In this document: positions 25,055-32,883 of the stretch, piece after piece
Numbering within the stretch: position 1 is the first letter of the stretch
How the letters are laid out: each line of letters starts with the position of its first letter
From: Hydrogenophaga sp.
Lineage (GTDB): Bacteria; Pseudomonadota; Gammaproteobacteria; Burkholderiales; Burkholderiaceae_C
DNA: 42,347 nucleotides
Assembly (NCBI RefSeq): GCF_026125825.1
Contig: NZ_JAHCKK010000034.1
Coordinates: 1-42,347 of the forward strand
Direction: 5' to 3'
The notes under the pieces: generated by a model
Database searches by the model: none
What the model saw: the letters and a program-made list of their open reading frames with translations, nothing else
Told to the model about the DNA's origin: nothing
Made by a program: the position numbers and the translations under genes

Positions 25055-26089
25055 TCAGGGCTGGCCCACGACAACGGCTTCGTTGACCTTGATCGCCCTG
25101 GGGATCAGCTTGAGCTCGAAGAAGGTGTCGGCGATCTTTTGCTGGTCGGCGGCCACGGCGGGCGTGATCGGCTTGACGTTGAACTCGTAGCGCTGAAGCG
25201 CGAGTTCGACCACGTCCACCGGCAGGCCTTGCAGCGGGGCGATGAGTTCGGCTGCCTGGCGCAGGTTCTTCTTGAGCCAGATGCCTTGCTCCACCGAGTC
25301 GGCGAACAGGGCTTCGATCACCTTGGGGTTCTTGCTCACGAATGGGCGCGCGCCGAGGTAGTACTGGTAGTTGTTGACCACGCCGCCCGTGCCGTCGGCC
25401 AGCACGCGGGCGCCGGTGGCTTTTTCAGCAGCGGCCTGGAAGGGGTCCCAGATCACCCAGGCGTCCACGTTCTTGCTTTCAAAGGCGGCGCGCCCGTCGG
25501 CCGGGGCCAGGTAGACGGGGGTGATGTCGGTGATCTTCAGGCCGTGCTTCTCCAGCTGTTTCACCAGCAGGTAATGCACGTTGCTGCCCTTGTTGAGCGC
25601 GACCTTCTTGCCCTTGAGGTCGGCGACCGACTTGATGGGCGAGTCTTTGGTGACGAGGATGGCCTCGGCGCGCGGCGCGGCCGGGTCGACACCGAAGTAC
25701 ACGAACTGGGCGCCGGCGGCCTGCGCGAAGATGGGCGGGGCTTCGCCCACGTAGCCCACGTCCACCGCGCCGACGTTGAGGCCTTCGAGCAGTTGCGGGC
25801 CGGCCGGAAACTCGACCCACTTCACGCCGAAGCCCAGCGGGGCGAGCTTTTTTTCCAGCGTGCCTTGCGCTTTCTGCAGCACGAACAGGCTGGCCGACTT
25901 CTGGTAGCCGATGCGCAGCTCGCCCTTGGTTTGGGCCTTCGCCTCGGGCACTGGCAACAGGAGCAGTGCCAGGCCGAAGGCGGCGATGACGAAGACCAGC
26001 AGGCCGATGGCCCATCGCTTCAGGCGGCTCAAGCGCGTGGGCTCGACCGGCGCGCCCGCCTCGGGGTGGTGTTGAAAAAGTTCGCTCAT
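25055..26089 (-). CDS. SsuA-type sulfonate-binding protein, second copy (signal-anchor N-terminus)
   Basis: A 344-residue paralogue of the adjacent SsuA. Here the N-terminus is a cytoplasmic-looking stretch (ELFQHHPEAGAPVEPTRLSRLKR) and one hydrophobic helix (WAIGLLVFVIAAFGLALLLL), ending PEAKAQT. The core repeats the family pattern: LRIGYQKSASLFVLQKAQGTLE (in parts), [21 protein letters not shown] (in parts), [51 protein letters not shown] precedes the ATG at 26089. Two receptors with different export signals for one SsuBC transporter suggest different ligands or locations. Confidence 0.9.
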   Translation of the reverse strand: MSELFQHHPEAGAPVEPTRLSRLKRWAIGLLVFVIAAFGLALLLLPVPEAKAQTKGELRIGYQKSASLFVLQKAQGTLEKKLAPLGFGVKWVEFPAGPQLLEGLNVGAVDVGYVGEAPPIFAQAAGAQFVYFGVDPAAPRAEAILVTKDSPIKSVADLKGKKVALNKGSNVHYLLVKQLEKHGLKITDITPVYLAPADGRAAFESKNVDAWVIWDPFQAAAEKATGARVLADGTGGVVNNYQYYLGARPFVSKNPKVIEALFADSVEQGIWLKKNLRQAAELIAPLQGLPVDVVELALQRYEFNVKPITPAVAADQQKIADTFFELKLIPRAIKVNEAVVVGQP

Positions 26090-26212
26090 GGTGAATTCCT
26101 TTGTCGGTGACGAAGGCGCAGGCAACAGCCGTCCAGGCCACCTGCGCGGTGGCTGAAAAAATCGAATGGGGATGCAGGCGAGAGCGGCCGGGCGGACCCG
26201 GATCGCAGCGGT

Positions 26213-26797
26213 TCAGACGCTACATCGCACCTGGGCGAACGGCACGGGCGCGAAGCCGGCCGTGGCCGGCATTCGCAGGCCTTCGTGGAGGAGGGTGTGC
26301 ACGGCGTCGTCCAGTCGGTCGCCGATGTCGGCGCCAACGTGGTATTGGCCTTCGGTGTCCTTGGGGATCTGCGCATCGGTGGCGTAGACCCCGGGAAGGA
26401 TGTGCCGCGCGGCGAGCGACTGCAGCACGGGGCGCAGCGCGTAGTCGAGCGCGAGCATGTGGTGCGGGCTGCCGCCGGTGGCCAGCGGCAGCACCACCTT
26501 GCCCTTGAGGGCGGATTGCGGCAGCAGGTCGAGGAAGACCTTGAGCACGCCGCTGTAGGCGGCTTTGTAGACCGGTGTGGCCACCACCACGGCGCGCGCG
26601 GTTTCCACCTGGCTCAGTGCGGCGCGGATGGACTTGTGGCCCACGTCGGCCAGCAGCAGAGCCTGGGGAGAGAGGTCGCGGATGTGCAGGCGTTCGATCA
26701 GCGCGTGGCGCAGGCCCAGGCGTTGAGACACCGCGTCGAGCAGCGCGGCCGAGCGCGAGTGCTCGGACGGGCTGCCAGCGATCAGGAGAATGGACAC
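26213..26797 (-). CDS. ssuE: NAD(P)H-dependent FMN reductase (SsuE)
   Basis: A 194-residue flavodoxin-fold reductase. It has the phosphate loop IAGSPSEHSRSAALLD (7-22), VVVATPVYKAAYSGVLKVFLDLLP (in parts), and LPLATGGSPHHMLALDYALRPVL (in parts), the SsuE signatures. It supplies FMNH2 to SsuD and perhaps to the NtaA/DszA-type enzyme of the same array. The GTG start at 26797 gives the usual length. It is separated from the following ssuA-type gene by 123 bp containing GATTTTTTC but no clear terminator hairpin. Confidence 0.92.
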   Translation of the reverse strand: MSILLIAGSPSEHSRSAALLDAVSQRLGLRHALIERLHIRDLSPQALLLADVGHKSIRAALSQVETARAVVVATPVYKAAYSGVLKVFLDLLPQSALKGKVVLPLATGGSPHHMLALDYALRPVLQSLAARHILPGVYATDAQIPKDTEGQYHVGADIGDRLDDAVHTLLHEGLRMPATAGFAPVPFAQVRCSV

Positions 26798-26852
26798 GGT
26801 GCGGTTTCCCTGAAAGGTCGATCGTCGGGGTGCGTGACAGCGCGCTGCGTGG

Positions 26853-27866
26853 TTACTTGCGGGTGTAGATCTGGTCGAAGCTGCCGCCGTCAGAGAAATG
26901 CACCTTGGCCGCCTTTTCCCAGCCGCCGAAGGTGTCCTCGATCTTGAAGAGGTTGATCTTGGGCAACTGCTTGGCGTACTTGGCCTGGGCCTTGGCCGAG
27001 GTCGGTCGGTAGAAGTGCTTGCCGATGATGTCCTGCGCCTCTTCGGTGTAGAGGAATTCCAGGTAGGCCTGGGCCACGGCGCGCGTGCCCTTCTTGTCGA
27101 CGTTCTTGTCGACGATGGTCACGGCCGGCTCGGCCAGGATGGACAGCGAGGGGTAGACGAAGTCGACCTTGTTGCCGAATTCCTTCTCCAGCAGGTAGGC
27201 CTCGTTTTCCCAGGCGATCAGCACGTCGCCCTGGTTGCGCTGCGAGAAGGTGATGGTGGAGCCGCGCGCGCCGGTGTCGAGCACGGGCACGTTGTTGTAG
27301 AGCTTGCCCACGAACTCCTTGGCCTTGTCGTCGCCGCCGTATTTGCGCTTGGCGAATTCCCAGGCGGCGAGGTAGTTCCAGCGCGCGCCGCCGGAGGTCT
27401 TGGGGTTGGGGGTGATGACCTTGACGTCGGGGCGGATGAGGTCGTCCCAGTCTTTGATGTTCTTGGGGTTGCCCGCGCGCGTCACCAGCACGATGGTGGA
27501 GGCGTAGGGCGTGCTGTTGAGTGGCAGGCGCTTTTGCCAGTCTTTGGGAATCCAGTTGCCGTTGTCGTGCAGGGCGTCGGTGTCACCGGCCAGGGCCAGG
27601 GTGGCGACGTCGGCGTCCAGGCCGTCGATGATGGAGCGGGCCTGTTTGCCCGAGCCGCCGTGGCTTTGTTTGATGGTCACGTCCTGGCCGGTCTTGGCCT
27701 TCCAGAATTTGGTGAACGCGGCGTTGTATTCGACGTAGAGCTCGCGCGTCGGGTCGTACGACACGTTGAGCAGCGTCACCGGCGCGGGCTGGGCCACGGC
27801 GGCAAGCGCGCTGGCGGTGAGGGCGGTGGCGGCGAAGGCCTGGATCAGTTGGCGGCGGGTGGTCAT
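26853..27866 (-). CDS. sbp: Sulfate-binding protein (Sbp/CysP family)
   Basis: A 337-residue periplasmic sulfate/thiosulfate receptor. It has a signal peptide (about 1-25, ending ALAAVAQP). The sulfate-receptor pattern is [58 protein letters not shown] and [23 protein letters not shown] (in parts). AAGGAA precedes the ATG. No cysT, cysW or cysA is in the window, so it must share a transporter encoded elsewhere. It heads the organosulfur array, 55 bp before ssuE. Confidence 0.93.
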   Translation of the reverse strand: MTTRRQLIQAFAATALTASALAAVAQPAPVTLLNVSYDPTRELYVEYNAAFTKFWKAKTGQDVTIKQSHGGSGKQARSIIDGLDADVATLALAGDTDALHDNGNWIPKDWQKRLPLNSTPYASTIVLVTRAGNPKNIKDWDDLIRPDVKVITPNPKTSGGARWNYLAAWEFAKRKYGGDDKAKEFVGKLYNNVPVLDTGARGSTITFSQRNQGDVLIAWENEAYLLEKEFGNKVDFVYPSLSILAEPAVTIVDKNVDKKGTRAVAQAYLEFLYTEEAQDIIGKHFYRPTSAKAQAKYAKQLPKINLFKIEDTFGGWEKAAKVHFSDGGSFDQIYTRK

Positions 27867-27957
27867 GTCGTTCCTTGTGGGGATGCGTTGAAGAGATGAC
27901 GGATGATCCTTTCAACGGCACAGATAGGGAACGAATGGTTTTTTGGTTGTTTATTAC
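27867..27957 (-). promoter_or_regulatory. AT-rich promoter region of the sulfur array
   Basis: Before sbp the composition changes sharply. Read on the minus strand it has TAATAAACAACC, AAAAAACCATTCGTTCC and TATCTGTGCC between 27960 and 27915. AT-rich, partly A-tracted DNA of this type is usual for CysB-activated promoters of sbp and ssu genes. No exact CysB site is defined here. The region probably drives sbp-ssuE and perhaps more. Confidence 0.45.
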
Positions 27958-28881
27958 TTAAACATCTGAGCGAACGGGATGCTCCGCCGTGCCGCGCCGG
28001 ATGGCGCGAAACCCCTGGCGCACACGCTCGACCAGGGCCCGCTCCAGCGTGGAGGCCGGGAAGTGGGGGTTGCGCACCATGTAGACCTGGGTCGACGGGG
28101 CTTTGCGCACCGGTCGGAAGGCCAGCCGGTCGTGGGGCCAGGCGCGCGCGGTGAGGCTGTCGACCACCGCCACGCCCGCGCCGGCGGCTGCCAGGGCGCA
28201 GGCCACCTGGCCCGAGCGCACCTCGATGCGCTGGCGGCCCGGGTCGATGGCGCGCGGGTAGGCCTGGGCCACCATGCGGCCCTGCGGCGTGTCGGGGCTG
28301 AAGGCGATCAGCGGCTCTTTCACGATCTCGCGCAGCGAGACCGCGCTGTCTGCTTCGAAGCGGTGGCCTTTCTGGAACACGCAGCTCAGCGACCACGAGC
28401 CGATGGGCTCGGTGACCAGGGGCGGGTGGTCGATGGGCAGGCTGCTGAAGCCCACGTCGGCCTCGCCGATGGAGAGCAGGCGCACCATCTCGCGCACGAG
28501 CTGCGATTCCACATAGAAGCGCGAGTCCGGGTAGTCGGCCGAGAGCGAGGCCACCGCTTCGGGAACGATCTCCAGCAGCAGGCTGGGCGTGGCCAGCACG
28601 CGCACGGCCAGCCCGCCGCCGGACTTGAGGGCGTGCGCGCGCGCGTCGATGCGCTGCACGCCCCGGTAGACCTGCTCCACCTCGGCATACAGCGCATGGG
28701 CCTCGGGCGTGGGTTTGAGCCGGCCCTTGCCGCGCTCGAACAGGCTCACGCCCAGTTGCAGCTCGATGTGCCCGATCATGCGGCTGATGCCGGGTTGCGA
28801 GACGTGCAGCAGCCGCGCGGCGTCGGCGGTCGATCCGGTCAGCATGGTGGCGCGGAACACTTCAATCTGTCTCAGGTTCAT
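27958..28881 (-). CDS. LysR-family transcriptional regulator
   Basis: A 307-residue LysR regulator. The helix-turn-helix lies at about 15-45 (STADAARLLHVSQPGISRMI). The effector domain includes VRVLATPSLLLEIVPEAVASL (in parts), GEADVGFSSLPIDHPPLVTEP (in parts) and GAGVAVVDSLTARAW. It is closest in type to regulators of carboxylate or opine genes rather than CysB. ATG 28881 gives the conserved MNLRQIEVFRA start, with AAGAAGG upstream; ATG 28896 is also possible. It is divergent from the Bug/oxidoreductase genes, which it most likely controls, while its own transcription points towards the sulfur genes. Confidence 0.9.
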   Translation of the reverse strand: MNLRQIEVFRATMLTGSTADAARLLHVSQPGISRMIGHIELQLGVSLFERGKGRLKPTPEAHALYAEVEQVYRGVQRIDARAHALKSGGGLAVRVLATPSLLLEIVPEAVASLSADYPDSRFYVESQLVREMVRLLSIGEADVGFSSLPIDHPPLVTEPIGSWSLSCVFQKGHRFEADSAVSLREIVKEPLIAFSPDTPQGRMVAQAYPRAIDPGRQRIEVRSGQVACALAAAGAGVAVVDSLTARAWPHDRLAFRPVRKAPSTQVYMVRNPHFPASTLERALVERVRQGFRAIRRGTAEHPVRSDV

Positions 28882-28898
28882 GGCCTTCTTTCCCATCG

Positions 28899-28913
28899 AT
28901 AACAGCATGTTAT
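28899..28913. promoter_or_regulatory. LysR-type binding site, T-N11-A palindrome
   Basis: ATAACA-GCA-TGTTAT is a perfect 15-bp dyad with T at 28900 and A at 28912 (T-N11-A), 18 nt before the LysR start and about 84 nt before the divergent bug start. CATCGAT occurs on both sides (28895-28901 and near 28920). Place and symmetry fit the recognition site of the divergent LysR regulator. Confidence 0.6.
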
Positions 28914-28996
28914 TGCATGGCATCGATTTGGTATTTGCCTGTTAGGGGTGTCGTTTCTACGATGCCGGCTTCCGACACCGATCCTGGAGACAACAC

Positions 28997-30007
28997 ATGA
29001 CTTCGCCTTCCTCCGCTTCCTCCCCCCTGGTTCGCCGCCGCATGCTGCTCTCGGGCGCTGCCGCCCTGGGCTGTGCGGCCGTGTGGCCTCAGAGCGCGCT
29101 CGCACAGTCGGCCTGGCCCTCGCGTCCCGTGCGCATCATCGTGCCCTTCGCCCCCGGTGGCGGTGCCGACAGCTCCGCGCGCGTGCTCGCCGAGCTGTTC
29201 GCGGCCCAGCTGGGCCAGGGCGTGATCGTGGAGAACAAGCCGGGCGCGGGCAGTGCCGTCGGCGTGAACGCGGCCGCACAGAGCAAGGATGGCCACACCC
29301 TGCTGATGGGCAGCAACAGCATGGTGATCAACCCCTCGCTGATCCCCAACATTGGTTACGACGTGGCGCGCGATTTCGACGCCGTGGGCATGGTCTCGGC
29401 CCAGCCGCTGGTGCTGGTGGTGCCGGCCAGCTCGCCGCTCAAGAGCTTTGCCGACGTGGTGGCCGAAGCCAAGGCCAAGCCCGGCCAGCTCATGGCGGGC
29501 AACAGCGGCAACGGCACGCTGGCGCACCTGGCCTCGGAAATCTTCGCCAGCCAGACCGGCACCACCATCACCCCTGTGCCCTACAAGGGCGAGAGCGCGC
29601 TCATGCCCGACCTGATGGGTGGCCTGGTCTCGATGGGCTTCCTGAACCTGCCCAGCGTGATCGCGAACATCCGCTCGGGCCGCCTGCGCGCGCTGGCCGT
29701 GTCCTCGCCCAGGGAAGTGCCGGAGCTGCCCGGCGTGCCCACGTTGCGCTCGCTCAACCAGCCCAGCCTGGAAGTGCAGGGCTGGGCCGCGCTGTTCGCG
29801 CCCAAGGACACGATTCCCGCCGACGGCCTGGCCCGGCTGGAGAAGCTGCTGGCGCAGGCCCTGGCTTCGGACGCGGTGAAGAGCCGCTTTGCCACGCTGG
29901 CGGTGTCGCCGGTGAGCCAGAGCCGCGCCGAGACCGTGAAGTTCATGAAGGCCGAGACCGAGCGCTACGCCGCCGTGATCAAGGCGCGCGGCATCAAGGC
30001 GGAGTGA
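28997..30007 (+). CDS. Bug/TctC-family receptor (Tat-like signal)
   Basis: A 336-residue Bug receptor. It has an extended N-terminus and twin-arginine-like signal (PLVRRRMLLSGAAALG), then SAWPSRPVRIIVPFAPGGGAD, ENKPGAGSAVGVNAAAQSKDG and PVPYKGESALMPDLMGGLV. A GGAGAC ribosome-binding site precedes the ATG. No TctA/TctB genes are present. The FAD oxidoreductase starts 5 nt after its stop, so the two are probably co-translated. Ligand unknown, probably a carboxylate or hydroxy acid. Confidence 0.92.
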   Translation: MTSPSSASSPLVRRRMLLSGAAALGCAAVWPQSALAQSAWPSRPVRIIVPFAPGGGADSSARVLAELFAAQLGQGVIVENKPGAGSAVGVNAAAQSKDGHTLLMGSNSMVINPSLIPNIGYDVARDFDAVGMVSAQPLVLVVPASSPLKSFADVVAEAKAKPGQLMAGNSGNGTLAHLASEIFASQTGTTITPVPYKGESALMPDLMGGLVSMGFLNLPSVIANIRSGRLRALAVSSPREVPELPGVPTLRSLNQPSLEVQGWAALFAPKDTIPADGLARLEKLLAQALASDAVKSRFATLAVSPVSQSRAETVKFMKAETERYAAVIKARGIKAE

Positions 30008-30012
30008 GGCAC

Positions 30013-31317
30013 GTGAGCCAGGCCAACGGACGCGCTGCGATGACGGTCGATGTGCTGGTGTGCGGCGGCGGCGTGGCCGGCACCATGGCCGCCGTGGCGG
30101 CGGCGCGCCAGGGCGCCTCGGTGCTGCTGGTCGAGCGGTATGGCTTCCTGGGGGGCAACGCCACCGGCGGGGCGGTGGCCCAGTTCAACAGCTGGCAGAC
30201 CGAGAACGGCCGCCGCGTGATCGCCGGGCTGGCCAGCGAGGTGGTGGAGCGCCTGCGCGCCTACCAGGCGGCGGGCGAGCACGAGGTGTTCGTGATGTCC
30301 ACCGGCCACCGCATGGACCGGGTGGGCTACGCGCCGGAGGTGCTCAAGCTGGTGCTCGATGACCTGGTGACGCAAGCCGGCGTGCAGCCCATGCTGCACG
30401 CCCAGGTGTGCGGCGTGGTGCGCGAGGGTGAGCGCATCCAGGCGGTGCACCTGCTCACCAAGAGCGGGGTGATCGAGGTGAATCCGCGCGTGGTGATCGA
30501 CACCTCGGGCGACATCGACGTGCTGCACCGCGCGGGCGCGGATTTCCTGGAGCTGGACGCGGGCGATGCTTTGCAGCCGGCCACCATGATGTTTCGCTTC
30601 GGCCCGATCGACTTCGCGCGCTTTGACGCGCTGGCGCCGGCCGAGATGCAGGCCCTGGCGCGTCAGGGGTACGAGAGCGGCGAGCTGGCGCGCGCCGCGC
30701 TGCATTCGTCGCGCGACCCGTATTCCACCGACGGCTGGTTCAACATCAGCCGCCTGGGCATCGACGCCACCGACGCCAGCGCGCTCAGCCGCGCCGAGAT
30801 CGAGGGCCGCCGCCAGGCCTGGAAGGCCGCGGCCTACCTGCGCCGCGCCGTGCCCGGCTGCGAGGGGGGCCGCCTGCAGGCCTTTGCCACGCAGGTGGGC
30901 ATCCGCGAGACGCGGCGCGTGCGGGGCGACCATGTGCTCACGGCCGAGGAACTCCTCAGGCCCGAGCGCTTCGCCGATGGCATCGCCTGCGGCGCCTACC
31001 CGATCGACATCCACCCCGCCGCCGGTGGCGAGCTGATCTATTCGGGCCTGGGCGCGGACCACGCCTACCAGATTCCCTACCGCAGCCTGATCCCCAGCGG
31101 CCTGTGCAACGCGCTGGTGGCGGGGCGGGGCATCTCGGCCACGCACGCGGCGCTGGCCGCGATCCGCGTGATGACGATTTCGATGGCGGTCGGCCAGGCC
31201 GCTGGCACCGCCGCGGCCATGGCCAGCCAGGCCGGGGGCGCGCCGGACGTGCGCCGTGTGGACGCGGCGGCGCTGCGCGCCAGCCTGGTTGCGCAAGGCT
31301 CGCTGGTGGGCGAATGA
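30013..31317 (+). CDS. FAD-dependent oxidoreductase (FAD_oxidored family)
   Basis: A 434-residue flavoprotein of the FAD_oxidored type. The dinucleotide site is DVLVCGGGVAGTMAAVAAA (13-31), followed by LLVERYGFLGGNATGGAV (in parts). The family's IDTSGDIDVLHRAGADF and late FAD segments (RSLIPSGLCNALVAGRGISATHAAL in parts, RVMTISMAVGQAAGTAAAMA in parts) are present. The GTG at 30013 is chosen for its nearby GAGG; ATG 30040 would shorten it by nine residues. It overlaps the next gene as ATGA. Substrate unknown; the linked receptor and AroE-like dehydrogenase suggest a hydroxylated acid. Confidence 0.88.
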   Translation: MSQANGRAAMTVDVLVCGGGVAGTMAAVAAARQGASVLLVERYGFLGGNATGGAVAQFNSWQTENGRRVIAGLASEVVERLRAYQAAGEHEVFVMSTGHRMDRVGYAPEVLKLVLDDLVTQAGVQPMLHAQVCGVVREGERIQAVHLLTKSGVIEVNPRVVIDTSGDIDVLHRAGADFLELDAGDALQPATMMFRFGPIDFARFDALAPAEMQALARQGYESGELARAALHSSRDPYSTDGWFNISRLGIDATDASALSRAEIEGRRQAWKAAAYLRRAVPGCEGGRLQAFATQVGIRETRRVRGDHVLTAEELLRPERFADGIACGAYPIDIHPAAGGELIYSGLGADHAYQIPYRSLIPSGLCNALVAGRGISATHAALAAIRVMTISMAVGQAAGTAAAMASQAGGAPDVRRVDAAALRASLVAQGSLVGE

Positions 31318-32156
31318 GCGTGCGCGTCGATGGTCGCACCGAGCTGATCGCCCTCATCGGCCACCCGACCCACACGGTCAAGTCCCCGATGATCTACAAC
31401 CCGTATTTCGAGTCGGCCGGCATCAACGCCCTGGTGATGCCCATGGGCTGCCGGCCCGAACACTTCGCGGCGTTGATGCGCAGCCTGTTCGCGCTGGAGA
31501 ACCTGCGCGGCGCGCTCATCACCATGCCGCACAAGGTGGCCACCCTGGCGCTGCTGGACGAGGCCAGCGTGGCGGTGAAGGTGGCCGGCGCCTGCAACGC
31601 GGTCAGGCGCACCGGCGACGGCCGCCTGGTGGGCGACATGTTCGATGGCGAAGGCTTCGTGCGCGGCGTGCGGCGCAAGGGCCTGCCATTGGCCGGCGCG
31701 AGCGCGCTGGTGGTGGGCAGCGGCGGCGTGGGCTGCGCCATCGCGGCCTCGCTGGCCGGCGCTGGCGTGGCCACGCTGGCGCTGTTTGATGCGAATGCCG
31801 CCTCGGCCCAGGCCCTGGCCGAGCGCCTGCGCCAGCATCACCCGGCGCTGCGCGTGAGCGTGGGCCACAGGGACCCGCAGGGCTTCGATCTCGTGGTCAA
31901 CGCCACGCCGCTGGGCATGAACGCGGGGGACCCCCTGCCGCTCGATGTGGAGCGGCTCTCGCCGCACACCCTGGTGGGCGAGGTGGTGATGAAGGCCGAG
32001 ATGACGCCGCTGCTCCAGGCCGCACGGGCCCGCGGCTGCCCGGTGCAGATCGGCACCGACATGCTGTTCGAGCAGATCCCGGCGTACCTGGCGTTCTTTG
32101 GCCTGCCGACGACGACGGCCGAGGCCTTGCGCGCGAGCGCGCAGCTGTCGTACTGA
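31314..32156 (+). CDS. Shikimate/quinate dehydrogenase-like protein (AroE family)
   Basis: A 280-residue AroE-family protein. The substrate half has GHPTHTVKSPMIYNPYF (16-32) and ITMPHKVATLALL with the catalytic Lys74. The Asp partner is Asp111 in VGDMFDGEGFVRGV. The NAD(P) site is VVGSGGVGCAIAASLAGAG (133-151). Compared with the usual SPxIHN and GxNTDGxGF, Tyr replaces His at the substrate end and Met-Phe replaces Asn-Thr before the Asp. A related but different substrate from shikimate is likely. It overlaps the FAD oxidoreductase by 4 nt and is not a housekeeping aroE. Confidence 0.87.
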   Translation: MSVRVDGRTELIALIGHPTHTVKSPMIYNPYFESAGINALVMPMGCRPEHFAALMRSLFALENLRGALITMPHKVATLALLDEASVAVKVAGACNAVRRTGDGRLVGDMFDGEGFVRGVRRKGLPLAGASALVVGSGGVGCAIAASLAGAGVATLALFDANAASAQALAERLRQHHPALRVSVGHRDPQGFDLVVNATPLGMNAGDPLPLDVERLSPHTLVGEVVMKAEMTPLLQAARARGCPVQIGTDMLFEQIPAYLAFFGLPTTTAEALRASAQLSY

Positions 32157-32211
32157 GCGCGCCGCGCCGCGCGTCACCTGCGCGACGGAGTCTAGGGATT
32201 ACCCTTATATG

Positions 32212-32227
32212 TGTACGGTACCTTACA
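32212..32227. promoter_or_regulatory. 16-bp palindromic operator before the TRAP genes
   Basis: TGTACGGTACCTTACA is a dyad with a single mismatched pair (C32216/T32223), centred between 32219 and 32220, in the only AT-richer spot of the 178-bp gap. Size and symmetry suit a FadR/FCD GntR regulator such as the one at 36092. Binding is inferred. Confidence 0.55.
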
Positions 32228-32269
32228 TACAACAATAAGCGCATTCCCAGTTTTTCTCCGGAGACAGCC

Positions 32270-32338
32270 ATGCCTTGCCGCCTTCCCGGCCGCTCCGCGC
32301 TCCCTGCGCGGTCGGTGTTTTTTCTGGCGGTGCCATGA
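32270..32338 (+). CDS. Putative 22-residue leader peptide coupled to the TRAP operon
   Basis: The ATG at 32270 has an excellent ribosome-binding site (GGAG at 32260-32263, 6 nt spacing), of the GGAGAC type also seen before the bug genes. The frame runs 22 codons and its TGA overlaps the dctQ ATG as ATGA. The dctQ start itself has no good site (TTTTTTCTGGCGGTGCC precedes it). CCGCGC/GCGCGG (32295-32311) form a hairpin inside the leader. The peptide is Arg/Pro-rich at first, then VFFLAV. Translational coupling or attenuation is likely. It may also just be an upstream ORF with no product role. Confidence 0.5.
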   Translation: MPCRLPGRSALPARSVFFLAVP

Positions 32339-32883
32339 GCGCGGCCTCGAACCGAAGCGGGCCCGTCGTGCGCGTGCTCGAAGCCTTCCTCGCCTTCTGC
32401 CTCATCGCCATGGTCGCCATGGTGTTTGGCAATGTGGTGCTGCGTTACGGCTTCGACTCGGGCATCGTGATGTCCGAAGAGCTCTCGCGCTTTGCCTTCA
32501 TCTGGCTGGTGTTTGTGGGCGCGGTGGTGACGATGCACGAGGGCTCGCACATCGGGGTGGACTCGATGGTCAAGGCCTTGCCGCGCGGCGGCAAGATCGC
32601 CTGCCTGGTGGCCAGCGAGCTGCTGATCCTGGCGTGCTGCGCGATGTTCTTCTGGGGCACCTGGCGCCAGCATGAGGTGAATGCGACCACGATGGCGCAG
32701 GTCACCGGCATGTCGATGATCTGGATCTTCGGCATGGGCTACTTCACCAGCGTGGGCATCGCGCTGGTCTCGCTGCACAAGCTCTGGCGCCTGGCCACGG
32801 GCCGGCTGAGCGACGACGAGCTGATCACCGTGCACGAGAGCGAAGAAGAGGTGGCCGCCCCACCGGCCGGGGAGCGCGCATGA
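32335..32883 (+). CDS. dctQ: TRAP transporter small permease (DctQ type)
   Basis: A 182-residue DctQ-type subunit with four membrane helices: VLEAFLAFCLIAMVAMVFGNVV (in parts), FAFIWLVFVGAVVTM, IACLVASELLILACCAMFFWG (in parts) and MIWIFGMGYFTSVGIALVSL. The ELSRFAFIWLVFVGA segment is the family signature. ATG 32335 opens right after the coupled leader peptide. A TTG at 32275 would add 20 unlikely residues. It overlaps dctM by 4 nt. Confidence 0.9.
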   Translation: MSAASNRSGPVVRVLEAFLAFCLIAMVAMVFGNVVLRYGFDSGIVMSEELSRFAFIWLVFVGAVVTMHEGSHIGVDSMVKALPRGGKIACLVASELLILACCAMFFWGTWRQHEVNATTMAQVTGMSMIWIFGMGYFTSVGIALVSLHKLWRLATGRLSDDELITVHESEEEVAAPPAGERA

